A DNA stretch of 36,716 bases from Symploca sp. SIO2E9 (GTDB lineage: Bacteria > Cyanobacteriota > Cyanobacteriia > Cyanobacteriales > Coleofasciculaceae): assembly GCA_010692645.1 (NCBI GenBank), contig JAAHGS010000054.1, positions 1-36,716 on the forward strand. The letters are read 5' to 3'. Made by a program: the position numbers and the translations under genes. How positions within the stretch are numbered: position 1 is the first letter of the stretch; each line of letters starts with the position of its first letter. The notes beneath the pieces were generated by a model. The model had not been told where the DNA came from, made no database searches, and worked only from the letters and a program-made list of their open reading frames with translations. Positions 1 through 8,818 of the stretch are shown one piece after another.

Positions 1-86
1 CTTTTTCTCCTTTAATCTGACGTTAATCGACTCTAGTACTGATATCAGCTCTATCGATCTACTGTTCATATTAATATACAAAATTC

Positions 87-220
87 TCCCCATCTCCCCA
101 TCTCCACATCTCCCCATCTCCCCATCTCCCCATCTCCCCATCTCCCCATCTCCCCATCTCCCCCTCTCCCCATCTCCCCATCTCCCCATCTCCCCCTCTC
201 CCCATCTCCCCCTCTCCCCC
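87..220. repeat. 9-bp minisatellite (CCCCATCTC units)
   Basis: About fourteen tandem copies of the 9-mer CCCCATCTC run from roughly 87 to 220, with variants that change or drop a base (CCACATCTC, CCCCTCTC). One strand is almost pure pyrimidine. The array ends exactly at the stop codon of the minus-strand CheW-like gene (221-223), so it forms that gene's immediate 3' flank. Copy number is likely to vary between strains; that is inference. Confidence 0.9.
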
Positions 221-940
221 TCAACTAACATTTGTTGGTAAAGCCTTTTGAGAAGGAATTAACTGGTCTGGATTGAGTAAAAATAGAGGAGGTTGTTCAT
301 TCTCTTGCCTGACTAGCGCACTGACACAGCGGATATTGCCTTCATAAATATAGTCCGATGTGAGGGGAGCAAAGGCAGAGACAGGCACCCGTAGCAAAAA
401 AGGTGGCGAATTAAGCGGCAAGCCCGCCAATTTTCCTTGAGAGTTCCGCACAATCAGGATATAGCGCTTCACCTTAGCATCCTGATTTTGTTTTGGTGCG
501 TAGGGAGAAAGCGCTGGTTGAGACACATCGGGAAAATCCCCAGAGATTTCCACACCCGTGCTAGAATCTAACGACCCTGAACTCACTAAATCAACATCTC
601 CGCTAACAACCATGCTTTGTCCCTCCTCACCATGCTGGTGCCAACGCTCTCTGTAACTACTAGCACTCGCAGATAAATCTTGGCTTGGTACTCTCCTAAA
701 AATTCTATTCTCTGCATCTATAACAAGTAATTCTTGATTTTGATAAAGTATCAAACCTAACCCAGAGCCTTGGGGTGTACCGTAAATTTCCCCCATAGGG
801 ATAACTTTTTGGGCTGCCCTAATGGGTAGAGCAAAATCTTGATTGCAAAGGTGAAAAACAATCAGTTGTTGGGCTGCTTTACTTTGGCGAGTACTGGAAG
901 CTCGGAAGCTAACAGAAGAAAACATAGACATGATTTTCAC
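221..940 (-). CDS. CheW-like domain protein
   Basis: This 239-residue protein carries a CheW-like fold. After about 25 residues it reads QQLIVFHLCNQDFALPI, the usual first strand of CheW adaptors, followed by a segment ending in a LLVIDAENRI-like strand. A long polar, Ser/Asp-rich insert (about 90-150) separates this from a C-terminal half (YILIVRNSQGKLAGLPL...) that matches the second CheW subdomain. CheW proteins couple chemoreceptors to the CheA kinase; in cyanobacteria many serve pilus-based phototaxis systems. No other chemotaxis gene lies nearby, so it looks like an orphan adaptor. The start is ambiguous because there are Mets at residues 1, 4 and 6. Confidence 0.75.
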   Translation of the reverse strand: MKIMSMFSSVSFRASSTRQSKAAQQLIVFHLCNQDFALPIRAAQKVIPMGEIYGTPQGSGLGLILYQNQELLVIDAENRIFRRVPSQDLSASASSYRERWHQHGEEGQSMVVSGDVDLVSSGSLDSSTGVEISGDFPDVSQPALSPYAPKQNQDAKVKRYILIVRNSQGKLAGLPLNSPPFLLRVPVSAFAPLTSDYIYEGNIRCVSALVRQENEQPPLFLLNPDQLIPSQKALPTNVS

Positions 941-1597
941 TCATCTACAAATCGACGTCGAGAATGTTACTGTGACGTACCTACACTTCTGTTCGAGTAA
1001 GTGTAGGCCTCTGGTTCCGCAAAGATTCGGTGAACTTCCTTCGAGGTACACCAATTGTTTCCCTCTACGGAATTTTAAGGAAGGGGCTTTGCTCGAAACT
1101 GGGGTAAAACCCTAGCTCTTCAATTGTTTAGGTATTTTGTGTAGCCAGCATAAATACCATTATAATAATTAGGCACCGTCTCAACAGATGAGTAAAAAAT
1201 TAGAAAATCCCAAGAAAGTAAGGGTTTAGATGGAATGCAAGAGTAGAAAAAGTTGACAGGGTTGGCATTGACGATGGGGGTATAGTTGATCCTAGGCGAT
1301 ACGTCGTCTAATTCAAGATTCTTGGTCAGGTTAAAACCCTGTAGTGACCAAGCCAGCCGTTAAAACAACCGCTCTTTCCCTCAAACTTGTTTTAGGTATC
1401 AAAGAAAAAATGGTACCTCAAGTAGTTGAAGACTCAATCCCTCTGCTTTCAACCGAGAGAGAGTCAACGCCTAAAATTAACTTGAGGGGGTCCGAAGCCC
1501 TACGCCCTGCCGAAGGATGCCCAAAGGGCTGTACCCTACGGGTATGGACGCAGCACAATCGCCCCCTAAACCCCCCGATTAGGTAGAATCAATTGCT
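941..1597. other. Intergenic region with dispersed repeat
   Basis: This 657-base gap separates divergent genes and has no convincing gene. The short open frames here have no recognisable domains. The block at about 1490-1560 is rich in GCCCT/AGGGC words (AGCCCTACGCCCT at 1496-1508, then AAAGGGC and CCCTACGGG) and looks like a cyanobacterial dispersed palindromic repeat. The same 13-mer occurs in inverted orientation at 3404-3416, on the other side of the mechanosensitive channel gene. Confidence 0.5.
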
Positions 1598-3244
1598 GTG
1601 GAAATTTTAGACATCTTAATCATTGTCGCTGAAGTCAGCCTGATCATCTTGGCATTCTCTGTGTTTCACTGGCTCATTGGCAAACTCTTCAAGCAGTTAG
1701 TGAAGCTTGCCTGGCTCCGGAAGGGCGACAGGAGTACTAGGGCTCTGCGCCGGAAGATTAGGGGGATGTTGGTTCTTCACTGCCTATTACTGTGCGTTTT
1801 GGTAGTGAGTGTTAACCTTTGGCTGATATACCAAGGCAATAATCTGCAAGAATACACCCTGGAGGTGATTACCCCCATCTCGCCATACTTCTGGAGAAAG
1901 TTCGCTATTGGAGCTTTCCAAAGCGCTGGTATTGTAATTGTGGCGCTAATCGCACTGGCAATTGTCTACCCCATAGTGGATATCGCTTGCAATCGTGCCA
2001 AGAAATTTGAGTACATCACCTCTAACGATGAAAGCATCGAGGAATTCTTTCGCTTCCTCAAAAGTAATCTCACTAATATTGTCTGGCTGTCGGTAGCAAT
2101 TAGCTGCACCCAGTTTCTGCAAGTACCAGCAATAGTTTCAACATTTCTCTATATTGGTCTGAAAATCTATGCCATCATCACCGCAGGGTTGCTGATATTC
2201 AAAGCAGTTACTGCGATCATTGATAGTCTAGATGCCCTCAGTAATAAATACTCCAACCCTGATAACTTCCTGCGATTTTATGATCATCTCAGGCACCTTG
2301 TCTCTTTTCTCAAGCGCTCTCTTGAGTACGCAATCTACGTTTACATGGCGACACTGGTAGTTCAGCAACTGGAGTTAGTTGCTGATTTTGCAGCCTACGG
2401 TCCTAGAATCGCTAGAGTTATCGGCATTATCTTTATCAGCCGCATCTTTGTCGAGGTGGCAAACCTGGTAATCGAAGAAGCACTGCTTAAGAATAAAAAG
2501 CTTAGTGATTTTGAGAAACAGAGAAGGCTAACCCTGATCCCTCTAATCCGGAGTTCTCTGAGATACGCCATTTACTTTGGAGCTAGCATCAGCGTACTCT
2601 ATACCCTCGGTATTGATCCTACTCCCATTGTCGCTGCTGCTGGTATCGTCGGTCTAGCAATTGGTTTGGGGGCACAAAACCTGATCAATGATATGGTCAG
2701 TGGATTTTTTATTCTCTTTGAAAACTACTACTTGGTGGGTGACTTTATTGAAGTTGGTAATGCTATGGGAACTGTCGAGGCAATTGACTTGAGAGCCACT
2801 CGCATCCGTAATCCCGATGGTCAACAGCATATTATTCGTAATGGGGATATCGGAGAATTAGTCAACTATTCCAAAGAATATACTAATGCTGTGGTGGAAG
2901 TTGGCGTTGCCTATCAATCTGATCTAGATCATGTCTACAGGGTTATTGAGGAGATAGGAAAGGTTTTAAAACAAGAACAATCTGTGGTAATTGAACCAAC
3001 GAGAGTCGATGGACTCAATGAGTTTGGAGAGTCAGATCTTGTAGTGCGTACAGTCACAAAAGTTAAGCCAGGAACTCACCTCTCTATCGAGAGAATTCTC
3101 CGTAAGATGATTAAGGATACTTTTGATCACGAGGGAATTGAAATTCCTTTTGCGCGCCGCGTGTTGATTTTCCAGCCTGAAGATGGCGGTAATCAAGATG
3201 TGGTTAATGCCGTAAAGGGCGATAATTTGGATCAGGCAAGTTAA
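1598..3244 (+). CDS. MscS-family mechanosensitive ion channel
   Basis: This 548-residue inner-membrane channel of the small-conductance mechanosensitive type opens under membrane tension to release solutes. Several hydrophobic helices fill the first 330 residues. The pore helix and start of the beta domain lie at about 338-385: an Ala/Gly-rich stretch PIVAAAGIVGLAIGLGAQN, then LINDMVSGFFILFENYYLVGD and FIEVG. The cytoplasmic vestibule follows (VEAIDLRATRIRNPDGQ, IIRNGDIGELVNYS). The frame opens with GTG at 1598. It is longer than E. coli MscS (about 286 residues) because of extra N-terminal helices, as in many cyanobacterial members. It stands alone between repeat-bearing intergenic regions. 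Confidence 0.92.
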   Translation: MEILDILIIVAEVSLIILAFSVFHWLIGKLFKQLVKLAWLRKGDRSTRALRRKIRGMLVLHCLLLCVLVVSVNLWLIYQGNNLQEYTLEVITPISPYFWRKFAIGAFQSAGIVIVALIALAIVYPIVDIACNRAKKFEYITSNDESIEEFFRFLKSNLTNIVWLSVAISCTQFLQVPAIVSTFLYIGLKIYAIITAGLLIFKAVTAIIDSLDALSNKYSNPDNFLRFYDHLRHLVSFLKRSLEYAIYVYMATLVVQQLELVADFAAYGPRIARVIGIIFISRIFVEVANLVIEEALLKNKKLSDFEKQRRLTLIPLIRSSLRYAIYFGASISVLYTLGIDPTPIVAAAGIVGLAIGLGAQNLINDMVSGFFILFENYYLVGDFIEVGNAMGTVEAIDLRATRIRNPDGQQHIIRNGDIGELVNYSKEYTNAVVEVGVAYQSDLDHVYRVIEEIGKVLKQEQSVVIEPTRVDGLNEFGESDLVVRTVTKVKPGTHLSIERILRKMIKDTFDHEGIEIPFARRVLIFQPEDGGNQDVVNAVKGDNLDQAS

Positions 3245-3403
3245 CCTCAATCGTGAGAAGTCCTAAACCTACCACGAAGTGGAGGTGTTAGGATGAATCG
3301 CGAACCAGATAAGCGTGTGTTACTATCAATACTGTAGGTGTAATCCAGTTAAATGTAGAAATGCAGCCTACAAATACAGGAAGAATTCTGATAACAAGTC
3401 CCT

Positions 3404-3416
3404 AGGGCGTAGGGCT
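3404..3416. repeat. 13-bp inverted partner of repeat at 1496
   Basis: AGGGCGTAGGGCT is the exact reverse complement of 1496-1508. Together the two copies bracket the MscS gene. It lies in the 284-base gap 3245-3528, which also holds an imperfect hairpin (about 3259-3293) just after the channel gene that may end its transcript. Confidence 0.5.
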
Positions 3417-3467
3417 TTAAAGCTCAGTAAATGTCTTCAAAGAAGAGTCGCGCTCGTAGCCAACACG

Positions 3468-3562
3468 GGTGAACGAAATTTTGCGTGGGATTTGAGTTCT
3501 CCGCGTCTGGAGCGTCTGGAGCGTCTGCTTAATTATTTCCCCACACCTTTTTTCGCTCACCC
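3468..3562 (-). mobile_element. MITE family A, copy 1 (95 bp)
   Basis: Ends are imperfect inverted repeats: GGGTGAACGAAATTTTGCG on the left, and the right end read on the minus strand as GGGTGAGCGAAAAAAGGTG. The interior (AAATAATTAAGCAGAC, GACGCGGAGAA, CTCAAATCCCACGC) matches the two outer parts of the copy at 8772-10861 almost base for base. Unlike the other two copies, the 9-bp flanks (AGCCAACAC / GGCACACTT) do not match as a target duplication. The element overlaps the 3' end of the methyltransferase gene. Confidence 0.75.
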
Positions 3563-4866
3563 GGCACACTTAAACCTTGAAGTTCTATCTGCCCTTGTTC
3601 CCAACTTAACCCTTTACTCTGTACCAAAACCCCAAAACCTCCAATTCCCATAGGATCGATCAATTCGTGTAAAGCCTGACGACGCCGCATAATCCGTAAC
3701 ACATCTTTTCCTTTAGCAATAGCCTCACCAGTTGCCGAAAGCTCAAGAAGACGCTCTCCCAATCCTAACGCCATTAAAAATAATCCCTGTTGAGTGAAAC
3801 CAACCTTGTGCAAACTGCACAACTCCCCTTGGCGCTCCAGGGCAGTAAAATTTACATGAGCAGTGATATCCTGATGCCCAATATATAGATAAGGGTCATC
3901 ATGATATCGATGGTGATAGTAGCATTGCAATGTCCCTTGATGACGCGCACTTAAGTAATAGCGCTCTGCTGTGTAGCCATAATCAATTGTTAACAAGAAT
4001 CCTCGCTTTAGTCGGTTAGCGATATTCTTAAGCCATTCCAAAGCTGCCAGATTGACTTCGCTGCGATATCCATCGCAGTAAGCACCAGATAGTAAATCAA
4101 TTCCCAACCAGTTAAAATACTCTCTGAGTCGAGGTGTAGAAGGAGTATCTGTAACTTCTACAAATTTTATTTCATCATCGCTATCGGGACTCGATTGTTG
4201 ATTTTGGATGTCTTCTACCAATGAAGACTCGAACTCGAGATTAATTTCTTTTTCTCTGCTGACTCTTAATTGATCCGCTGTTGTGACATAAATTTCCCGC
4301 AACTGTCGTTGTTGAAGTACAAATTGATGTACTGGTAAAGCATCCACTAACTCATTAGAAAAACAGCAGCCAGTAATCGAGTTTTCTGGTATTGCTTCTA
4401 AGGAACACCAGCGTACAGGTAATTGTTGGTGATTGTCCTGGTTTGGCAATTTCAATTTTTGCAGTAGTTGTTGCTGTTGAGAAATCAGTCCAGTTGCTTT
4501 CTCAACGATAATGTACTCCACAGCTGCAAAGCAGTCAGGGTGCTGGCTATGCAGATAACTGAGGATATCTGCAGCGAGTAGCCCTTGTCCCGCTCCCATT
4601 TCCACCAGGGTAAAGGGGGTTGGTTTTCCCAAGATATCCCAGATTTGGGCAAACTGCCGGGCAAGTAATTCGCCAAAGTCCTTACCCAGGTGAGGCGAGG
4701 TAAAAAAATCACCTTCTGAGCCAATATTGACGGCACCAGTAGCATAGTAACCCTGCTGGGGGTGATAAAGTGCTAAGTCCATGTACTCAGCAAATGTAAT
4801 CCGCTTCTGAGGTGCTGCGGCAATTTGATTGTAGATTATCTGTTGCAGGGGTTGATCTTTAATCAT
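3529..4866 (-). CDS. SAM-dependent methyltransferase, MidA/NDUFAF7 (COG1565) family
   Basis: This 445-residue class I methyltransferase belongs to the family of mitochondrial NDUFAF7/MidA, which methylates an arginine of a complex I subunit; the bacterial substrate is not established. Family marks are MDLALYHPQQGYYATG near residue 28, GDFFTSPHLGKDFGELLARQ, and the SAM-binding glycine loop LVEMGAGQGLLAADIL near residue 88. FSNELVDALPVHQF and LTIDYGY are also typical. The last eleven codons (GERKKVWGNN and stop) lie inside a MITE, so the native C-terminus has been replaced or extended. The gene is monocistronic, with a 106-base gap to the divergent M15 gene. Confidence 0.88.
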   Translation of the reverse strand: MIKDQPLQQIIYNQIAAAPQKRITFAEYMDLALYHPQQGYYATGAVNIGSEGDFFTSPHLGKDFGELLARQFAQIWDILGKPTPFTLVEMGAGQGLLAADILSYLHSQHPDCFAAVEYIIVEKATGLISQQQQLLQKLKLPNQDNHQQLPVRWCSLEAIPENSITGCCFSNELVDALPVHQFVLQQRQLREIYVTTADQLRVSREKEINLEFESSLVEDIQNQQSSPDSDDEIKFVEVTDTPSTPRLREYFNWLGIDLLSGAYCDGYRSEVNLAALEWLKNIANRLKRGFLLTIDYGYTAERYYLSARHQGTLQCYYHHRYHDDPYLYIGHQDITAHVNFTALERQGELCSLHKVGFTQQGLFLMALGLGERLLELSATGEAIAKGKDVLRIMRRRQALHELIDPMGIGGFGVLVQSKGLSWEQGQIELQGLSVPGERKKVWGNN

Positions 4867-4978
4867 TAATTTGATGTAAACTCAATTTGATGCCTTTGTC
4901 TCAAAAACTCAAAGGCTCTAACAGTAGAAACAAAGCTAGGAAACATTTGCTTAGGCAATAGGATTATAGAGGTTGGTA

Positions 4979-6052
4979 ATGGCTCTAAAACTTAAAATAA
5001 TAGAAGATACAGTTCTCAAGCAAAAGCCTACATCAAGCGATAAATTGTCAACAAAAGACAAGCATAGTATCAAACAAGGAACAGAGCTTGAATTAGAAAA
5101 CTGGAAACTTCTTCCACAAGAAAAATTTCACATCCAAGTTGTCTTTGCCGAAGATAATTTTCAGGATAAAAATATTTGGTATGCCTTTAATGACCATGTT
5201 GAAGTTTGGCAGGAAAACGAAAAATTAAAACTGGAACCATTATTGCTTAAAGATGTAAGTTCCTGCTCTACTGCAATTGCGCGAGGACTAGATACCCAAA
5301 TTCTTGGAGAAATGAACTCCCTAATCCCTGGGGTTTTAGTGCCCTTTGATGATTTAGATGTTAACTTAGGTAAAGCTGTTTGGCCCTACTTACAAGCTCC
5401 TGCCAAAAGAACACTAGCGCGTGCAATTCAGGCTGCGGGACAGAAAATGACCATTAATTCCGCTTACCGCACAATTGCCCAGCAACTAATTATCTACAAC
5501 CACTATCTTAACGGCAGACGCTGCGGAATTCAACTTGCTGCTGAACCACCTAATAGCAACCATCAAAGTGGGTTAGCCGTAGATACTCCATTCTACAACT
5601 TCTGGAGACAGTATTTACCAAGGTATTCCTGGCGTTGGTTAGGGGCTAGGGATCTGGTACATTTTGAGTATGTGGGCTTTGGTAGACGCAGAATTAACTC
5701 CTTAGCAGTACAAGCTTTTCAGCGTATTTGGAACAGATATAATCCCAATGACCGTATCAAGGAAGATGGAAAGTGGGGCCCTCAGACAAGGAGGCGGCTA
5801 GAGAATTCTCCTGTAGGTGGGTTTGACATTCCTTTTGGAGAATTTCGGACTTTACGATTGAGCAAACCATATATGCAGGGTGAAGATGTCCGTCAGGTTC
5901 AAAATGCCTTGTTTAATTCAGGTTTTGAAATCGAAATTGATGGTATTTATGGGAAAGGGACAGTAGCTGTAGTCAAGCAATTTCAAAATAAAAATAGTTT
6001 AATTGCTGATGGTATTGTTGGTCCTAACACTCGCCGATCACTAGAGCTTTGA
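4979..6052 (+). CDS. M15-family peptidase-like protein with peptidoglycan-binding repeats
   Basis: Predicted zinc D,D-carboxypeptidase or endolysin-like enzyme acting on cell-wall peptides. The first 90 residues look SH3-like. The M15 (VanY-type) domain spans about 115-235, with the zinc motif SNHQSGLAVD (H195, D202) and the downstream DLVHFEY, whose His should be the third ligand. Two peptidoglycan-binding segments follow, the first around 237-285 (VQAFQRIWNRYN...WGPQTRRRL) and a clear one at 298-357 (GEDVRQVQNALFNSGFEI...GIVGPNTRRSL). ATG at 4979 is preferred because AGAGG lies 6 bases upstream; an in-frame TTG at 4973 overlaps that site. No signal peptide is visible, so the route to the wall is unclear. 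Confidence 0.85.
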   Translation: MALKLKIIEDTVLKQKPTSSDKLSTKDKHSIKQGTELELENWKLLPQEKFHIQVVFAEDNFQDKNIWYAFNDHVEVWQENEKLKLEPLLLKDVSSCSTAIARGLDTQILGEMNSLIPGVLVPFDDLDVNLGKAVWPYLQAPAKRTLARAIQAAGQKMTINSAYRTIAQQLIIYNHYLNGRRCGIQLAAEPPNSNHQSGLAVDTPFYNFWRQYLPRYSWRWLGARDLVHFEYVGFGRRRINSLAVQAFQRIWNRYNPNDRIKEDGKWGPQTRRRLENSPVGGFDIPFGEFRTLRLSKPYMQGEDVRQVQNALFNSGFEIEIDGIYGKGTVAVVKQFQNKNSLIADGIVGPNTRRSLEL

Positions 6053-6090
6053 AGAAGGAATACAGGAGTACTTCTTTTTTTGTAAAAAGA

Positions 6091-6154
6091 AAAGTAATAA
6101 GTAATAAATGTTGTCGTTATCACTTATTACTTATTACTTATTACTTATTACTTA
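6091..6154. terminator. Repeat-built hairpin between convergent genes
   Basis: AAGTAATAAGTAATAA (about 6092-6107) is complementary to part of a run of about four and a half ACTTATT heptamers (6121-6154), so the region can fold into a long AT-rich stem. It lies between the tail-to-tail M15 and sugar kinase genes and may serve as a bidirectional terminator. The heptamer array is a typical cyanobacterial short tandem repeat. Confidence 0.55.
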
Positions 6155-6183
6155 AAGTCAGACTATACTTAGCATGCTTTTTT

Positions 6184-7185
6184 CTATTTGATAGAATTTT
6201 TACTACTAAGGAACACTTCTACCTCTTGGGCTGTAGGTTGAGCAGCAATTGCTCCTGGCTTGAGAGTCGTCAAAGCTCCCACTGCACAGGCATATCTAAC
6301 AGTATCCCTCGCTGACTCTGGAGTGGCAAGACACTTGAGTCCCTGCTGGCACAACTGGTGAACAAAACCAGCAACGAAGCCATCACCAGCACCCGTGGTA
6401 TCTTTAACATCGACACTAAAAGCCTTTAGTTTACTTTCATGCTGATTCAGGCAGTAGTTGATTTCTCCTGCCCCATCTGTCACCAAGACACCTTCTACCG
6501 AATTTAGGCGATGGGTAATGGCACCTGCATCAGTGGTGTTAAACAACAGCTGGGCTTCTTCTTTGGCAATTTTGAGGAAATCGACGTGTTTTAATAGTTC
6601 CTGAATTAGTGGTTTGGCAGCACTGGTATCATGCCAGAACATCGGACGCCAATTGATATCGACTAAAATTTTGACATCATATCTTGCTGCTAGTTGCAAT
6701 ACTTTATTAATAGCTTCGCGAGTTTGGGGATAAGCTAACTCAAGAGTTCCTAAGACTAAAAAATCAGCATCTTCAAATATAGACTCAGGTAAATCTGAGG
6801 CTTGGAGGAAGGCATCAGCAAATTGTGCAGTGTCAAGTTCGCCGAAACCGGCAAAAGAGCGGTCGCCATCGACAGAACGTACAACGTAAACTTGTCGCGT
6901 CGGTGCTGTAGGATGGCGCTGAACGCCTGTGCTGTCTACACCGACTTCTTGTAAGAGTTTAACTAAGCTCTCTCCTTGCTCATCCTTCCCCACGCAACCG
7001 ACAAAGCCAGCAGAGGTCCCCAGCTTGACTAAAGCACAAGCGACATTGGCAGGAGCACCCCCAGGATAAGGTGTCCACGATTCAACTTGTTCAAGTGAGC
7101 GCCCCAGTTGATCAGCAAGTAGATCAAATAATACTTCACCGAGGCAGAGTACGCGCGGATTGGTCACGACAGAAATAGATCCCAA
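6184..7185 (-). CDS. PfkB-family carbohydrate kinase (probable fructokinase)
   Basis: This 333-residue ribokinase-family sugar kinase is most like fructokinases that phosphorylate fructose released from sucrose. The N-terminal PfkB signature is present (PGGAPANVACALVKLG near residue 40, then VGCVGKDEQGE). The C-terminal signature DTTGAGDGFVAGF carries the catalytic base Asp268. LGTLELAYPQTREA and VDINWRPMFWHD are usual for fructokinase-type members. The substrate is inferred from family likeness only. Translation starts with ATG at 7185. No sucrose-metabolism gene adjoins it. Confidence 0.88.
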   Translation of the reverse strand: MGSISVVTNPRVLCLGEVLFDLLADQLGRSLEQVESWTPYPGGAPANVACALVKLGTSAGFVGCVGKDEQGESLVKLLQEVGVDSTGVQRHPTAPTRQVYVVRSVDGDRSFAGFGELDTAQFADAFLQASDLPESIFEDADFLVLGTLELAYPQTREAINKVLQLAARYDVKILVDINWRPMFWHDTSAAKPLIQELLKHVDFLKIAKEEAQLLFNTTDAGAITHRLNSVEGVLVTDGAGEINYCLNQHESKLKAFSVDVKDTTGAGDGFVAGFVHQLCQQGLKCLATPESARDTVRYACAVGALTTLKPGAIAAQPTAQEVEVFLSSKNSIK

Positions 7186-7511
7186 CTTATTTAGATTATG
7201 CGGAGGCTGACGTCCCCATTAATCAATCCAGAATATTGGAGATTAGAGAATAATCAGCTATTGATTGTGCCACAACTCTATCATCAGCGACCAATAGGGT
7301 CTGAAGTTGGAGATAATCAAAAGCTCTGTACAAACAGACATAATTTTTAACTGAACTTTGAATAACTTGACTAAAATTTTGCTCAGAGTGTTTTTAGAGT
7401 CTTGAAGCCAGAGGGCATGAGACTTTCAGGTAGAAGTTTAGATGTATAGCCCCTAACTACAAACTGCTCTATGAGTAAAAATACTGGTTAGAATGACTTA
7501 GAGGGTTATTA
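7186..7511. other. Intergenic region, divergent promoters
   Basis: 326 bases between the divergent sugar kinase and LuxR-type genes. I see no gene, repeat or convincing operator, only ordinary AT-rich sequence that must contain both promoters. Confidence 0.4.
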
Positions 7512-7823
7512 TTGCAATATTTTCGTATACATCAAGGGCAAAGACTTATGGCTGGTGGCAAGTCTCATATCTCCGCGTCCCTATCAGGTCGCGAACTACA
7601 AATTATAGAACTAGTAACCGCTGGTTTAAGCAATCAGGCAATTGCCCAGCAGTTAGAAATTAGTAAACGTACTGTCGATAATCATATCAGCAACATTCTG
7701 ACTAAGACATCGACAGATAATAGAGTCGCATTAGTACGTTGGGCGCTACAGTGGGGCAAAGTGTGCATCAATGATGTTAACTGCTGTCCTTTACCAGCGT
7801 CGAATGAACAAGTCAATTCATAG
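7512..7823 (+). CDS. Small LuxR-type HTH regulator without receiver domain
   Basis: This 103-residue protein is little more than a LuxR/GerE DNA-binding domain: LSGRELQIIELVTAGLSNQAIAQQLEISKRTVDNHISNI at about 24-62, with the recognition helix in SKRTVDNHISNIL. No receiver, PAS or ligand-binding domain is present, so any control must come from expression level, a partner or dimerisation. The TTG start at 7512 is favoured by GAGGG at 7501-7505, 6 bases upstream; an internal ATG at 7548 would remove 12 residues. A strong terminator follows at 7870. Confidence 0.82.
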   Translation: MQYFRIHQGQRLMAGGKSHISASLSGRELQIIELVTAGLSNQAIAQQLEISKRTVDNHISNILTKTSTDNRVALVRWALQWGKVCINDVNCCPLPASNEQVNS

Positions 7824-7866
7824 TTTATAGTTCATAGTTCATTGCTCATAGTTCATTGTTCATGAT
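7824..7866. repeat. Heptamer-like TAGTTCA repeat
   Basis: Imperfect copies of (C)ATAGTTCAT follow the stop codon of the LuxR-type gene. The same words recur at 12945-12989 and 13376-13430, so this is a dispersed low-complexity family in this genome. Confidence 0.6.
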
Positions 7867-7869
7867 CTA

Positions 7870-7909
7870 AGAGTGGGTTAGACATCGCCATAACCCACTC
7901 TATTTTTTC
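7870..7909 (+). terminator. Rho-independent terminator
   Basis: A perfect 11-bp stem (AGAGTGGGTTA at 7870-7880 with TAACCCACTCT at 7891-7901) and a 10-base loop is followed by ATTTTTTC. It ends the LuxR-type regulator transcript. Confidence 0.9.
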
Positions 7910-8111
7910 AGATGACCTTTGATCCTTAAAATTCATAATTATTAAATTATGAAGATGGATGGAAACTTGGTCTAAAATATCGCGTCATGGAGAGCAATTC
8001 TTGAAACCAAAACTGCTATAGCTTTACCAAGCTTTACATCGCTTTGCCAAAGTCAGCGCTAAAGTTAAAAGAACATCTGTTAACTAAGATACCTTTGAGA
8101 GTGGAGCTGCT

Positions 8112-8756
8112 ATGACCAATACGGCTGCTGCCCATATTAATGACTTCTGGGATTTTGACTTTGCCGCGCCGCAACCAACACAGGATGCTGAGTTGTTGAG
8201 GCAGTTGCAATTTGTTCCAGGTTTAAAAGAAATATTGATGGTGCGCCAGGTTCATGCTTTAGAACATGCAACAGTCTGGGTTTTGAGTGAAGGTAATACT
8301 GCCAACACAACTAAAAATTCAGCAACAACCATGAACTCAGATAATAGTAGCTTGGGAGGGTTATCCACCGACAAAGGGTTTTATCTTTATGGTCAAGTGG
8401 TCAACTTAGCTGAGCTTAAAAGAGCAGTGTCCATAGCTTTACAACGCCTCACTAGCGGCGAATGGGACTTAGCAGTACATCCACGCTGTGGCACCAATCT
8501 CTCAGTAGGAATGTTTTTAACCGCTAGCTTGACTTTAGCTACTCACCTGATACTGCCGCGAGGTCCAATCGAGCAAATACTTGGTATTAGTCTAGCTGCG
8601 GTAACTGCAACTCAACTAGCACCTGATCTTGGCAGTCTAGTTCAAAAGTATCTGACTACAGCAATTCCTTTTAACCTGGCGATCATAGATATTGAGAGTA
8701 CCACCGACTTCTGGGGAAATCCTTCCTATTTCGTCAAGGTGTGCTGGCAAGACTAA
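8112..8756 (+). CDS. Conserved cyanobacterial membrane protein (HALEHATV motif, DUF6391-like)
   Basis: The 214-residue protein has a conserved-looking MVRQVHALEHATVWVL segment near residue 53, a polar Asn/Ser/Thr-rich insert (about 62-80), a GFYLYGQV...LQRLTSGEWDLAVHPRCGTN block, and two hydrophobic segments (about 136-150 and 155-172) likely to be membrane-spanning. This arrangement resembles a cyanobacterial family of unknown function that I recall as DUF6391; the label should be checked by profile search. The gene stands alone, and a MITE family A insertion begins 15 bases after its stop. Confidence 0.6.
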   Translation: MTNTAAAHINDFWDFDFAAPQPTQDAELLRQLQFVPGLKEILMVRQVHALEHATVWVLSEGNTANTTKNSATTMNSDNSSLGGLSTDKGFYLYGQVVNLAELKRAVSIALQRLTSGEWDLAVHPRCGTNLSVGMFLTASLTLATHLILPRGPIEQILGISLAAVTATQLAPDLGSLVQKYLTTAIPFNLAIIDIESTTDFWGNPSYFVKVCWQD

Positions 8757-8818
8757 GCTTTGAGGTATTCCGGGTGAGCGCAAAAAGGTGTGGGGAAATA
8801 AGTAAGCAGACAGGTCTA

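Noticed and set aside
1344..1586. Open frame of 80 codons before the MscS gene
   Set aside because: Its C-terminal third is translated from a palindromic dispersed repeat and the rest has no recognisable features.
3315..3653. Open plus-strand frame with a CYYQYCRCNP-like start
   Set aside because: It runs through a MITE and into the antisense of the methyltransferase gene, with no ribosome site. A decayed gene remnant cannot be excluded.
6091..6154. Possible CRISPR-like array of ACTTATT
   Set aside because: The units are 7 bp with no spacers; it is a simple tandem repeat. No CRISPR array was seen in the window.
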